64,000 nt of DNA. Source: an uncultured Bacteroidales bacterium (GTDB taxonomy: Bacteria > Bacteroidota > Bacteroidia > Bacteroidales > UBA932). The position numbers and the translations under genes are program-made. The notes under the pieces were generated by a model. It saw nothing but the letters and a program-made list of their open reading frames with translations. It ran no database searches and was not told the DNA's origin. The stretch covers positions 1 to 64,000 of the forward strand of contig CAMJHF010000016.1 of assembly GCA_946405435.1 (NCBI GenBank), given 5' to 3'. This document shows, piece by piece, positions 26,727-34,451 of this stretch. How positions within the stretch are numbered: position 1 is the first letter of the stretch; each line of letters begins with the position of its first letter.

Positions 26727-26793
26727 AGTCTTAAACTGACACAGTTGAGGTTTTGACACGGTAACACGTGCAGTGGTGGGGGATATTGTTATT

Positions 26794-27642
26794 CTATACC
26801 CTGCCGTTGCCTTCCAATAGTTCGCTCCACGAAATTTTCCGTCGCCCCTTAGTGAAGCGGATGACGGATGCCAAATGGTATGTGAATATGTTATAGAGGA
26901 ATTGTTGGCTGAATAGTTGTTCTAGCATTGCGGGGGATTTTATCAACCTCAGGAAGTCCGAAAGTTCACGGTAACGGAGCCGCACCTCAAGCCGATACAG
27001 GCGCTTGGGATTGTTGTGGTAGTCTAAGACGTATTGCTTGCCTGAATGGTTGAGTATCTCAGCGCGTTTGTTATATGCCTGCACGGTGACACCCTCGTTC
27101 TTATTGGCAATGGCTTTCTTCTGCTTGATTGTGATAGTGGGGTTGCGTAAGCGGTCTAGGGATGTGGAGTACTCATAGAAAATTTCCGGCAAAATTGCCT
27201 TCCGGTCCTTGATGGCTTTGCCGTTGATGATGGTTGTAATGCTCTTGTCCCGCATCATCTTTTTTATTAGCGACGGCACATTGACCTGGGTGTCCACGGC
27301 CACGTCCAGTGCCGTGTAATTGTTAATGGTCATCCCGAAGAAATCGGGGACGGACAGAACTTGTTTCAGCATCGCTTGGTCATAAAGCACGGGATTCATG
27401 ACCTTCAGGAAAACGTAGTTCACGCTATCATCGGTGTCCGTGTAAAAGCCAAACCTCAACTGGGCTACCTTTTCCTTTCTACGGACCACGTCAAAGCAGT
27501 AGCGGAACCTGTCGTGGATGATTCGGAATAAATGAAAATTCGGAATGTCATAGCGACCGCCAGCCTCAACATCCATAAGGGGTTCCAGTCGTTCCTTGTT
27601 CGCCTTGTAGCATAGTTTCAACTCATCTATCACGCACTCCAT
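26794..27642 (-). CDS. replication-initiation (Rep_trans-like) protein, tentative
   Basis: This is a 282-residue protein. LDVAVDT (residues 112-118), VQAYNKRAEI (188-197) and RLEVRLRYRELSDF (218-231) have the layout of rolling-circle Rep proteins of the Rep_trans type, where an acidic metal-binding motif is followed by a Y-N-K segment and an R-x-E-x-R strand. I do not see a certain catalytic tyrosine block. If correct, the island is derived from a mobilisable or plasmid-like element that could replicate when excised. It lies 5 bases after the small NUMOD3-like gene, so both are one operon. Confidence 0.5.
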   Translation of the reverse strand: MECVIDELKLCYKANKERLEPLMDVEAGGRYDIPNFHLFRIIHDRFRYCFDVVRRKEKVAQLRFGFYTDTDDSVNYVFLKVMNPVLYDQAMLKQVLSVPDFFGMTINNYTALDVAVDTQVNVPSLIKKMMRDKSITTIINGKAIKDRKAILPEIFYEYSTSLDRLRNPTITIKQKKAIANKNEGVTVQAYNKRAEILNHSGKQYVLDYHNNPKRLYRLEVRLRYRELSDFLRLIKSPAMLEQLFSQQFLYNIFTYHLASVIRFTKGRRKISWSELLEGNGRV

Positions 27643-27647
27643 CCAGA

Positions 27648-27833
27648 TTAAAGGTAAAACTCATCGTTATTATCAGGGCGGTCAGGGACCGTCTCCCAGT
27701 ACTGAAGCATTCCCTGTCGGATATGTTCCTTGTGTTCCTCTGACTTGGGTTTGTTACGGCTGCTGGAGCTTATTTTCTGTTTTGTCTCGTCATCTAATTG
27801 ACGGTACTGTCTTTTGTATGGTTGATTTGTCAT
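27648..27833 (-). CDS. small NUMOD3-like basic protein
   Basis: This 61-residue protein contains the motif DETKQKISSSSRNKPKSEEHK, like the NUMOD3 DNA-binding motif (KxKIS-S-xGKxxSEExK) seen in homing endonucleases and in many short proteins next to Rep genes in Bacteroidetes elements. It is probably a DNA-binding accessory to replication or excision. Its stop lies 5 bases before the start of the Rep-like gene. Confidence 0.65.
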   Translation of the reverse strand: MTNQPYKRQYRQLDDETKQKISSSSRNKPKSEEHKEHIRQGMLQYWETVPDRPDNNDEFYL

Positions 27834-28096
27834 AATAATAACAGGTGCTAATTATGCCTGCTCCTTTTCATAAATAGTGGGGAAAGCCCAGAAAGTCAAG
27901 AAAGTGCAGTACAATCTTTTGGTATTGGATTTCTTGGTCACATCTATTGTGTCCAACAGATAATATGCCTTCTGTATTTACTAATTAAAGCCAGAATCGG
28001 GGAGTGTACTAATATAATAACGACATCTGTACGGGGGTATCTTGGTCGGAAATTGCAAATTGAATCGTTGTGAAGATAGGGTGGAATAAAAAACAT
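27834..28096. other. AT-rich non-coding stretch upstream of the Rep operon
   Basis: No convincing reading frame is seen. It must hold the Rep-operon promoter (minus strand) and possibly the element's origin, but I find no clear iteron array or origin motif. Confidence 0.4.
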
Positions 28097-28126
28097 TTGG
28101 AGGGAACATTTTTATTGCTAACTTTG
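28097..28126 (+). promoter_or_regulatory. Bacteroidetes-type promoter facing a non-coding region
   Basis: TTG (28097-28099) and TAACTTTG (28119-28126) are 19 bases apart, a consensus -33/-7 pair. Transcription would start near 28133 and enter a region without a gene. Confidence 0.72.
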
Positions 28127-28132
28127 CATACA

Positions 28133-28195
28133 AATAAAGGGAGTAGTGGGAACACTACCGCAGGCATCCATCCCTAAGTGGATGTCTGTTTTTTT
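28133..28195 (+). ncRNA. candidate small RNA of about 63 nt
   Basis: Behind the promoter lie a 6-bp hairpin with a GGAA loop (28143-28158) and then a 10-bp stem (28161-28170 with 28179-28188) followed by seven T, a textbook terminator. There is no start codon with a frame of useful length. It could be an antisense copy-control RNA, an attenuator or a leader for the next structured region. Confidence 0.6.
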
Positions 28196-28206
28196 AAAGA
28201 ACCTTA

Positions 28207-28471
28207 ACCGAGGGGAGGTACTGAAGCAAGGAGCCAATAGTTCTTTCACCCACTATTATTCCCTTTATGAAAAGAAGAACTTATTGCCAGTTTGTTCTCA
28301 CCTCCATTAGGGTGGATGTTGTGAGATTTGTCAGAGTAAGGACGTATCGTCGTTCCCGAAATGGCAAGATTGAGAGAGTTCGGAGCCACTACCGTAGGTA
28401 TTAGGGTACTGACAGTATGTGAGCGAAGGCTCTAGCCGAAAGGCGCACTCCCTCTATCCCCTCGGTTTTTT
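28207..28471 (+). ncRNA. candidate structured non-coding RNA of about 265 nt
   Basis: A 10-bp long-range stem joins ACCGAGGGGA (28207-28216) to TCCCCTCGGT (28457-28466), directly followed by a T-run. Inside are several local hairpins: UCUCAC/GUGAGA (about 28294-28326), AAUAGUUCUU with AAGAACUUAUU (about 28236-28285), GUACU/AGUAU (about 28406-28417), GAGC-GAAG-GCUC (28421-28432) and GCC-GAAA-GGC (28435-28444). No reading frame spans it. The architecture suggests an independent multi-helix RNA. I cannot match it to a known class from memory; a single-strand origin of a rolling-circle element is the main alternative. Confidence 0.55.
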
Positions 28472-28575
28472 ATTTCCACGTTGTCGGGTCCGTGGGGTCT
28501 GGAATCCAAGGTCGCATCGCCCAGAGCCGGTCGAGGTCTTTCAAGAATTTGTTCGATAACAGCACATCATAGGCT
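28472..28575 (-). other. short GC-rich possible gene remnant at the island's right edge
   Basis: On the minus strand this reads YDVLLSNKFLKDLDRLWAM and then RPWIPDPTDPTTWK plus stop, with codon use that looks coding. No start or domain is present, and the frame upstream runs through the terminator at 28576. It may be the 3' end of a lost gene. Confidence 0.25.
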
Positions 28576-28577
28576 AC
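28572..28577. other. possible right attachment core (GGCTAC)
   Basis: This is the second copy of GGCTAC, abutting the terminator at 28576 that could be the original tRNA-Arg terminator. See the left copy at 22344-22349. Confidence 0.3.
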
Positions 28578-28612
28578 GAAAAAAGCGGACTGAGCAGCCC
28601 GCTTTTTTTCGT
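28576..28612. terminator. strong bidirectional terminator at the island's right end
   Basis: ACGAAAAAAGCGG, then CTG, pairs with CAG, then CCGCTTTTTTTCGT, with one mismatch in the stem. A-run and T-run flank both sides, so it can stop transcription both ways. It may be the original terminator of tRNA-Arg before the island inserted. Confidence 0.85.
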
Positions 28613-28757
28613 GCACCTTTATGTTCGCCCAGCACGAACATATACATACAAGAATCGGGTTGTGCTTTCGGTAGGCATTGTCGGTTTGTCTCAAATTCTT
28701 TCCGATTTTGAGAGTCGGATTTACGGGGTATGACACAGCGATTGCTCCCGGAATAGT

Positions 28758-28765
28758 TATTTTTG
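28758..28765 (+). promoter_or_regulatory. -7-like element upstream of the BACON lipoprotein
   Basis: TATTTTTG fits TAnnTTTG and lies 25 bases before the ATG at 28791. I see no TTG at the expected 19-21-base distance upstream. Confidence 0.38.
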
Positions 28766-28790
28766 ACAAAACCTTAAATTATTCTGTAAA

Positions 28791-31700
28791 ATGAGAGCAG
28801 GCATCCCTATTCTTTTCTCATCGCTGATTCTGACCGTGGCACTGTCCTGCAAACCGGAAAAGTTGCCCGACAATGGAGAAAACACCAACCCGCCGACCGA
28901 AACCCCCGGCCAACAGGGCGAGGCCGACAATATCGCCCTGTCGGAGGCAAAGGTATGCTTCTCGGCCTACGGAGGCAGCCGTGTCGTCACCGTCACGAGT
29001 GAAAGCCCTGACTGGAAAGCCACTTCGAGTGCGGCATGGTTAAGCACCTCTGCTGATGATAACCAGTTGACAATCAGCGTGTCCGAAAATAAGGAAACAA
29101 TATCAAGGAAGGCAACGGTCACCGTCTCGGCCGCAGGCGGGAGTGCCAGTGTGACCATCGAACAGGATGGGCATGAAGAGAACGCCGTTCCCGAAGAAGC
29201 TCAATTGAACTACACCCTTTCGGAGGACGCGGTCATCGCCCCGAAGAGCCTTGCGCAGTACATCACAAAGACCATCGGCCTGGATGACGGCAGCAGGTAT
29301 TTCTTTTTCGTAGTGGACAAAAGCATTCCCGCCGAACTCATGCCTGAAGTGGGCACCAAACTGGTTGTAAATACCCCAACGGAGGTAATTCCGGACGGTT
29401 TTGCCGGACATGTGGACAATATCTATGAAAGACCCGATGGGTTCGAGTTCTCCTGCACCAAACTCGAAGTCACGGACATTTTCAAGGACCTCAACCTGAA
29501 CATCGATGAGATGGACCTGAGCGGGCGGATTGAAAAAATTGTGGATACCGAGGGGAACGAAGTTCCTTTCACGGCACAGCCGCAGACCAAGGCCTCAGCA
29601 ATGAAACGGGTCCATATCGACCTTCCCCAGGCCAGCTGGGACTTCCTGCCTGGTTTATCCCTCACGCCCAAGATGGCCCTGGACATTGCCCTGAAACTCC
29701 AGATGATCATCGGGGACTGGAAGATCTCCACCCTGAACGTGAAGGTGGACACCGACGCCACCCTGGGTGCGGAACTGGAACTCAAGCTTTCCTCCTCAGT
29801 GGAAGAATACATCCGGCTCCTGACGGTGTACGTGGCAGCCATTCCCGTGGGACCGCTCCTGATTACGCCCGCCATCGACGTTTACGCCATATTCGGAGTC
29901 GACGGCTCCATCGGTCTTTCGGCCGAAATGTCCACCGTTCTCCACAGTTCGGCCTCCCTTCACTACGACGAAATCAACGGATTGTCGGGAGAACTCAAGA
30001 CACGGGACCCGGAGCCGGGAGAAACGAAGATTTCCGCCGGCCCGAAAGTGGAAGCCGGTTTCAGTTACGGACTGGGCGTGGGCCCATCCGTAGGCATCTA
30101 CGGCGATGCGCTTGCGGTGGGTATGAGCGTGAATCTGCGCCTACGCGAGGCTTTCACAATCAAGCACGATTTCTTGCAGGACTATAGATACGACTGGCAC
30201 GGCTCCGACCTTTTCGGAGCGGAGTACGCCACTTCGTATCTGATTGATGCGGCCTTCCATGCCCGTTCTTTCCTGATCGGAGAGAAGTCGTATACCGCCC
30301 CGGGTGTCAGCATTCCTGGCAAAAGCTATAAGTTCCTCCCGGCCTTCAACCCGGAGGCCGTGGAAATAACCCAGGAAGGAGACGATATCGCTTTCACTGC
30401 AGAGCTGACCGGCCCTTCCCTGCTGGGCAGCAACCCAGACGCCGGGCAGCTTGTCATCTATCTCAAAGATGCTTTTGGGAACACTCTGGATTTTCCTTTC
30501 GACCTGGACAAGGCAATCTGGGAGAGCATGTGGAAAAAGGGCACGAAAGCACAGATCAAGGCGGTAGTCAAGAATGATGAGTTCAACTCCACATTCACTC
30601 TGAAATCAAAGCCTTACGCCTCTCTGGCGTGGAAAGCATCAGAGACAGTCATTCCATATTACAACAGGGCATACGGAATGCATATGCCCAAGCCCAAACA
30701 CGAAGATATCCTTCGGGGAATCCTGAAGGACATCCGTTCCAGTGCCGCCGGAGAGTGGAAGGGCTGCAACTGGGACGACGAGGTTCCCCTCTTCCTGATG
30801 GAACAGGTGGAGCCCGGCTCATTCCTGACCGAGGACCACGGAGGGTATGCCATCCATATCCCGGAAAAGTGGAACATGGGCTCCAGCCTTACCGTCTCGG
30901 ACCACACCGGCGGGACGGACGACTTTACCTGGGTGCTCGCCTTCGATTACTGCGTGCCAAGGCATTTCAGCGCCATGGAGTTCTCCGACAAGGGCTTTGC
31001 CGGGCTCAAGCAGGCGACTTCGGAGAGCAGCTGGGGCGGATATTATTGGGATAGTCAAATCACCACGGATGATTTCATTTGCCACAGCCCCAAAAGCGGT
31101 GGCTATCCTCAGGCAAAGCAGTCCCTTGACATGAGCGGCAGCGCCTGCTACGAAGTCGTTATCGACATTCCGTCGGATTATTGCACAGCCACCGACATCA
31201 AGGCAGACAACTGCCCCAGCCTGTCCAGAATCTCGCTCTCGGGAGCTCAGGGCACCCGTACGCCGTTCACCGTCAGCTTCGCGGGCAGCGGTACGAAGGG
31301 CCTTGACCCCTTCGAGTTCGGTTGCAGCCATGCTTCATTCGATGGGCTGCAGACGATAGTCGGGCAGTTCAGAAATCTTGGCAGCATCCGTGCCCGCAGC
31401 TCGGACATCGGCTCCGACCTTTCTGTCGGAGGCAGGCCACAATTCACCGAAATCAACCTTGAAAAAACCAGCCTTGCTTCCATAAGCCTGTCCGACCTGC
31501 CGTCTCTGACGGACGTCCGCATTGAAGACAACCCGTCCCTTACAAGTTTCTCGATGAGCGGATGCGGGAACATCAAAAGACTATGGATCAGGGACAACAC
31601 GAGCCTCAAATGCGAGGTGCCGACAGACTTCGACGCGGCCGAAGCGAGAGGAGTCTCTCTCATCTACGACCACCTGTATCAGTATGACTACCTTTATGAC

Positions 31701-31862
31701 AAGTATGAGGGTGCGTCGCTCGTCGCCCGGCTCGGCAGCGGCTGGACCTTTGCCTGCCAGCGAAAGGTAAACGGCGAGACCCGGTACTATTACTACAAAA
31801 GCAACGGCTACGGTTTCTATTATCCCGGTGAGCCGCAGAAGGGGTACCATGGCAGGAATTAG
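28791..31862 (+). CDS. large BACON-domain lipoprotein
   Basis: This is a 1023-residue protein. The signal peptide ends in the lipobox ALSC, followed by a Pro/Glu-rich linker. Residues about 48-127 form a BACON domain (WKATSSAAWLSTS, ISRKATVTVSAAGGSASVTIEQDG), often carbohydrate- or mucin-binding in Bacteroidales. Residues about 140-640 are mainly beta and unrecognised. Residues about 820-960 hold leucine-rich-like steps (SLSRISLSGAQG, LTDVRIEDNPSLTSFSMSGCGNIKRLWI), like BspA-type or bacterial LRR surface proteins. The C-terminus is Tyr-rich. A regulator gene follows in the same direction after 22 bases; co-regulation is possible. Confidence 0.83.
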   Translation: MRAGIPILFSSLILTVALSCKPEKLPDNGENTNPPTETPGQQGEADNIALSEAKVCFSAYGGSRVVTVTSESPDWKATSSAAWLSTSADDNQLTISVSENKETISRKATVTVSAAGGSASVTIEQDGHEENAVPEEAQLNYTLSEDAVIAPKSLAQYITKTIGLDDGSRYFFFVVDKSIPAELMPEVGTKLVVNTPTEVIPDGFAGHVDNIYERPDGFEFSCTKLEVTDIFKDLNLNIDEMDLSGRIEKIVDTEGNEVPFTAQPQTKASAMKRVHIDLPQASWDFLPGLSLTPKMALDIALKLQMIIGDWKISTLNVKVDTDATLGAELELKLSSSVEEYIRLLTVYVAAIPVGPLLITPAIDVYAIFGVDGSIGLSAEMSTVLHSSASLHYDEINGLSGELKTRDPEPGETKISAGPKVEAGFSYGLGVGPSVGIYGDALAVGMSVNLRLREAFTIKHDFLQDYRYDWHGSDLFGAEYATSYLIDAAFHARSFLIGEKSYTAPGVSIPGKSYKFLPAFNPEAVEITQEGDDIAFTAELTGPSLLGSNPDAGQLVIYLKDAFGNTLDFPFDLDKAIWESMWKKGTKAQIKAVVKNDEFNSTFTLKSKPYASLAWKASETVIPYYNRAYGMHMPKPKHEDILRGILKDIRSSAAGEWKGCNWDDEVPLFLMEQVEPGSFLTEDHGGYAIHIPEKWNMGSSLTVSDHTGGTDDFTWVLAFDYCVPRHFSAMEFSDKGFAGLKQATSESSWGGYYWDSQITTDDFICHSPKSGGYPQAKQSLDMSGSACYEVVIDIPSDYCTATDIKADNCPSLSRISLSGAQGTRTPFTVSFAGSGTKGLDPFEFGCSHASFDGLQTIVGQFRNLGSIRARSSDIGSDLSVGGRPQFTEINLEKTSLASISLSDLPSLTDVRIEDNPSLTSFSMSGCGNIKRLWIRDNTSLKCEVPTDFDAAEARGVSLIYDHLYQYDYLYDKYEGASLVARLGSGWTFACQRKVNGETRYYYYKSNGYGFYYPGEPQKGYHGRN

Positions 31863-31873
31863 CTGTAAATGAC

Positions 31874-31881
31874 TATCTTTG
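31874..31881 (+). promoter_or_regulatory. -7-like element abutting the AraC-type regulator start
   Basis: TATCTTTG is followed by CAC and the ATG at 31885. It fits the -7 consensus but would place the transcript start at or after the start codon, and no TTG is found 20 bases upstream. Confidence 0.35.
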
Positions 31882-31884
31882 CAC

Positions 31885-33501
31885 ATGAGACTTTGCGTCG
31901 CATATCTTCTGGCCGTCCTTGTCGCTGTGGACCTTCCGCCCCTCGGGACGGAGCGCCTGCCCGATTTGAACGCACCCAGGGGTGGCGGCCTACCGGTCCT
32001 GTGCGGGGATGAACTGACGGTATTCGGAGGCCATACCGACGGGTTTGTCCGCCTCGGGTCGGCAGAATATTTCAAAGACGGCCGATGGCACTCCGTCCAG
32101 TCGGTCTATCCTCACGACAACGGATTCATCGTCAGGCTCGCAGACGGGAAGTACATGCTCGGTGGCGGCAGTGCCGACAACTTCGGAATCGGCCAGGACT
32201 GGGGCGTGGAGGAATATGACCCGGCCGCCCACAGTTTTCGGGCCCTGGGCATCCTCGACCGGAAGCGGTCCGGCTGCTCGGCACTCGCCTTCGACGACGG
32301 AAAGGTGGTCGTATCCGGCAACTGGTACGCCCCCGACGGCATCGAGATGTACGAACCCGGAAAAGGCTTCTCCTTCGTCAAGGAAGTCGCTCGCGAGAGG
32401 TACATGCCGTACATTCTCCGCTCTGGAACGGATGAAGTCCTGGTTTTAAGCGGCAGGGACAATTACGGAACCCGCATTGACGGAACCGTCGACCGCCTGC
32501 GGGGCGAGCCTTTCCATGTCGCCCTGCTGGATGAATGGGAGGTGCTCCCTTTTCTCGACGAGAGCAGCGGGGATGCCTGCAGGATCGCGGATTACACCTA
32601 CCTCCTGCTTGCCCGGAGAGACACCGACGGGCAGGTGGCACCCGTCAGGCTTGCGGGGGAGGATTTCGGCCTGCTGGACATGGAGAAGCCGCTCCCCGGG
32701 GTCTCTCCCGAGGGGGACACTCTCCGCTGGAACGCCGGCATCCGCGTGGACAGGCCTTCCCGGAAGGCCTTCGCGACCGCCTTTGACGGCGGCGGGAGGC
32801 TGTACGTCGTGCAGATCGACTACGACTTCACCCTGGACGGCGGGAAAGCCCGATACGAGCTGTGGCGGACCGGGGCTGACGGCGTTTATCCCCTGGTGGA
32901 CCATTGGCTGCTCTGCGACGGGGGGATCGTCACGGTGGGCGGGACCGGATATGCCGATGACGCGGATATCCCCGCCGCCAACAACTTCGAGACCTCCCGC
33001 GAGGTCCATCTCTTCCGGACAGGACCCACTCCCGGGAAACGGTCCGCGGCCCTGCCCTGGATCGTCGCTATCATCCTGATTGCGGGCCTTATCGCCGGCG
33101 CCCTGTCCGCATGGCACAGGGGGCGGTGCGTTCCCGGGCCCGTGCAGGAGCCCTCCGCGAGCGAAGATCCGGACCTGATGGAGCGGATCGCGCGCCTGAT
33201 GGAAGTGGAACAGCTGTTCCGGAAGAAGGACCTGAAAGTGGCAGATGTCGCAGAGGCCCTCGGAACGAACACCACCTATGTCTATGCCTTCATCAAGACC
33301 CGCACCGGACAGACCTTCACGGAATACATCAACCGATGCCGCGTCCGCTATGCGCAGCAGCAGCTGAAGAAGAACCCGACGGACCGTATCACGGACATAG
33401 GGGATGACGCCGGTTTTTCGAGCGAGGCCTCCTTTTTCCGTAATTTCAAAGCGTATACGGGTATCACTCCCATGGAGTGGAGGAAAAAGCGCTCTGTCTA
33501 G
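31885..33501 (+). CDS. membrane-anchored AraC-family regulator with beta-propeller-like sensor
   Basis: This is a 538-residue protein. The ATG at 31885 begins a hydrophobic signal or anchor sequence. Residues about 30-375 have repeated Gly-rich beta blades (FGGHTDGFV, LGGGSADNFG, VVSGNWYAPDG, VTVGGTGYADD), suggesting a kelch-like propeller outside the cytoplasm. One transmembrane helix follows (about 389-410), then a C-terminal AraC HTH pair (about 432-538: LKVADVAEALGTNTTYVYAFIK and ITDIGDDAGFSSEASFFRNFKAYTGITPMEWRKK). The design resembles hybrid two-component sensors without the kinase part, so it may bind an extracellular ligand and control nearby surface genes directly from the membrane. 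It converges with the next gene by a 4-base overlap. Confidence 0.84.
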   Translation: MRLCVAYLLAVLVAVDLPPLGTERLPDLNAPRGGGLPVLCGDELTVFGGHTDGFVRLGSAEYFKDGRWHSVQSVYPHDNGFIVRLADGKYMLGGGSADNFGIGQDWGVEEYDPAAHSFRALGILDRKRSGCSALAFDDGKVVVSGNWYAPDGIEMYEPGKGFSFVKEVARERYMPYILRSGTDEVLVLSGRDNYGTRIDGTVDRLRGEPFHVALLDEWEVLPFLDESSGDACRIADYTYLLLARRDTDGQVAPVRLAGEDFGLLDMEKPLPGVSPEGDTLRWNAGIRVDRPSRKAFATAFDGGGRLYVVQIDYDFTLDGGKARYELWRTGADGVYPLVDHWLLCDGGIVTVGGTGYADDADIPAANNFETSREVHLFRTGPTPGKRSAALPWIVAIILIAGLIAGALSAWHRGRCVPGPVQEPSASEDPDLMERIARLMEVEQLFRKKDLKVADVAEALGTNTTYVYAFIKTRTGQTFTEYINRCRVRYAQQQLKKNPTDRITDIGDDAGFSSEASFFRNFKAYTGITPMEWRKKRSV

Positions 33502-34415
33502 TTCCTCAGCACAAGGCCTGCGGAGATAGGGTAGTGGTCTGATATGAGGGATATGCCTCCGTAGGCGTCCTTTAAGGTGTGATAGTACAGGATGCCGTCG
33601 AAGCCGCTGAACCAGATGTAGTCGATGACGCTTTTGCCATTGGCGGTCCAGGCGTTGTAGGTGTTGTCATTGTCTGTTATCGGAGCTGCCACCCTGGCGT
33701 CCTGGAGGGTGGTGCGGAGCACCTCTACTGCTTCGTTGGCGGGTTTGACATTGAAGTCGCCGGTGAGGATCACTGGAAGCCCCTCGGTGTTCAGTTGTGC
33801 TATCTTGCTCACTATCAGCTTGAGGCCCTCCTTTCGGGCGGTGGTTCCTTTGTGATCCAGGTGGGTGTTGATATAGAAGAACTTGCGCTTGGCTTCCTTG
33901 TGATAGAAGATGCCCCAGGTGGCAGTGCGGCGGCAGGCTGCATCCCATCCGAACGACACCTTGTCGGGCGTTTCGGACAGCCAGAAGGTACCGTAGTCGA
34001 GTATGTCCACCAGTTTTGTGTCCCAGAAGATTGCCATTATCTCTCCGGAAGCTCCGGGAATGGGCTTTCCGTTGTCCCGGCCCACGCCGTAGTAGCTGTA
34101 GCCGGGAACATTCTCCACAATGTACTTTATCTGTTCGGTCACGGCTTCCTGCAGTCCGAAAACCGTGGGGTGCTGGGCCTTGAGCATGGCCGGAGTGCCT
34201 GCTTTGCGCACGGGCCAGTTGTTGTCGGGATTGGTTTCGGAACTTGGAACGCGTATGTTGTAGGAGACGACCTTTAGAGTGTAATCCTTAGGTTCACTGG
34301 GTGTTACCGTCTCTTCTTCAGGAATGTCCACGGGCTCGGGCACCGGCTTTTTGCTGCATGCTGCCAGAATGACCGAGAGGGCTGCAAACGCGATAAAAAC
34401 ATTATTCTTTACCAT
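33498..34415 (-). CDS. exported endonuclease/exonuclease/phosphatase-family lipoprotein
   Basis: This is a 305-residue lipoprotein (lipobox LAAC). It has the EEP fold signature: LKVVSYNIRV near the start of the domain, VFGLQEAVTEQ with the metal-binding Glu, INTHLDHKG with the catalytic His region, LTGDFNVKPANEAV, and the C-terminal LISDHYPIS with the catalytic Asp-His. Exported Bacteroidetes members act as phosphodiesterases or nucleases scavenging phosphate or nucleotides. It is transcribed on its own, divergent from the 34452 gene. Confidence 0.9.
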   Translation of the reverse strand: MVKNNVFIAFAALSVILAACSKKPVPEPVDIPEEETVTPSEPKDYTLKVVSYNIRVPSSETNPDNNWPVRKAGTPAMLKAQHPTVFGLQEAVTEQIKYIVENVPGYSYYGVGRDNGKPIPGASGEIMAIFWDTKLVDILDYGTFWLSETPDKVSFGWDAACRRTATWGIFYHKEAKRKFFYINTHLDHKGTTARKEGLKLIVSKIAQLNTEGLPVILTGDFNVKPANEAVEVLRTTLQDARVAAPITDNDNTYNAWTANGKSVIDYIWFSGFDGILYYHTLKDAYGGISLISDHYPISAGLVLRN

Positions 34416-34439
34416 ACTACAAACTTACAAAAAATATAT

Positions 34440-34447
34440 TAATTTTG
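34440..34447 (+). promoter_or_regulatory. -7-like element just before the 34452 gene
   Basis: TAATTTTG is followed by CATA and the ATG at 34452. It fits the TAnnTTTG consensus but leaves almost no leader. Confidence 0.4.
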
Positions 34448-34451
34448 CATA

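Noticed and set aside
28207..28471. Retron msr/msd or group II intron fragment
   Set aside because: There is closed-stem RNA architecture but no reverse transcriptase gene in the island and no recognisable intron domain V.
28481..28711. A 76-codon plus-strand frame at the island edge
   Set aside because: It runs straight through the bidirectional terminator and shows no domain or start signal.
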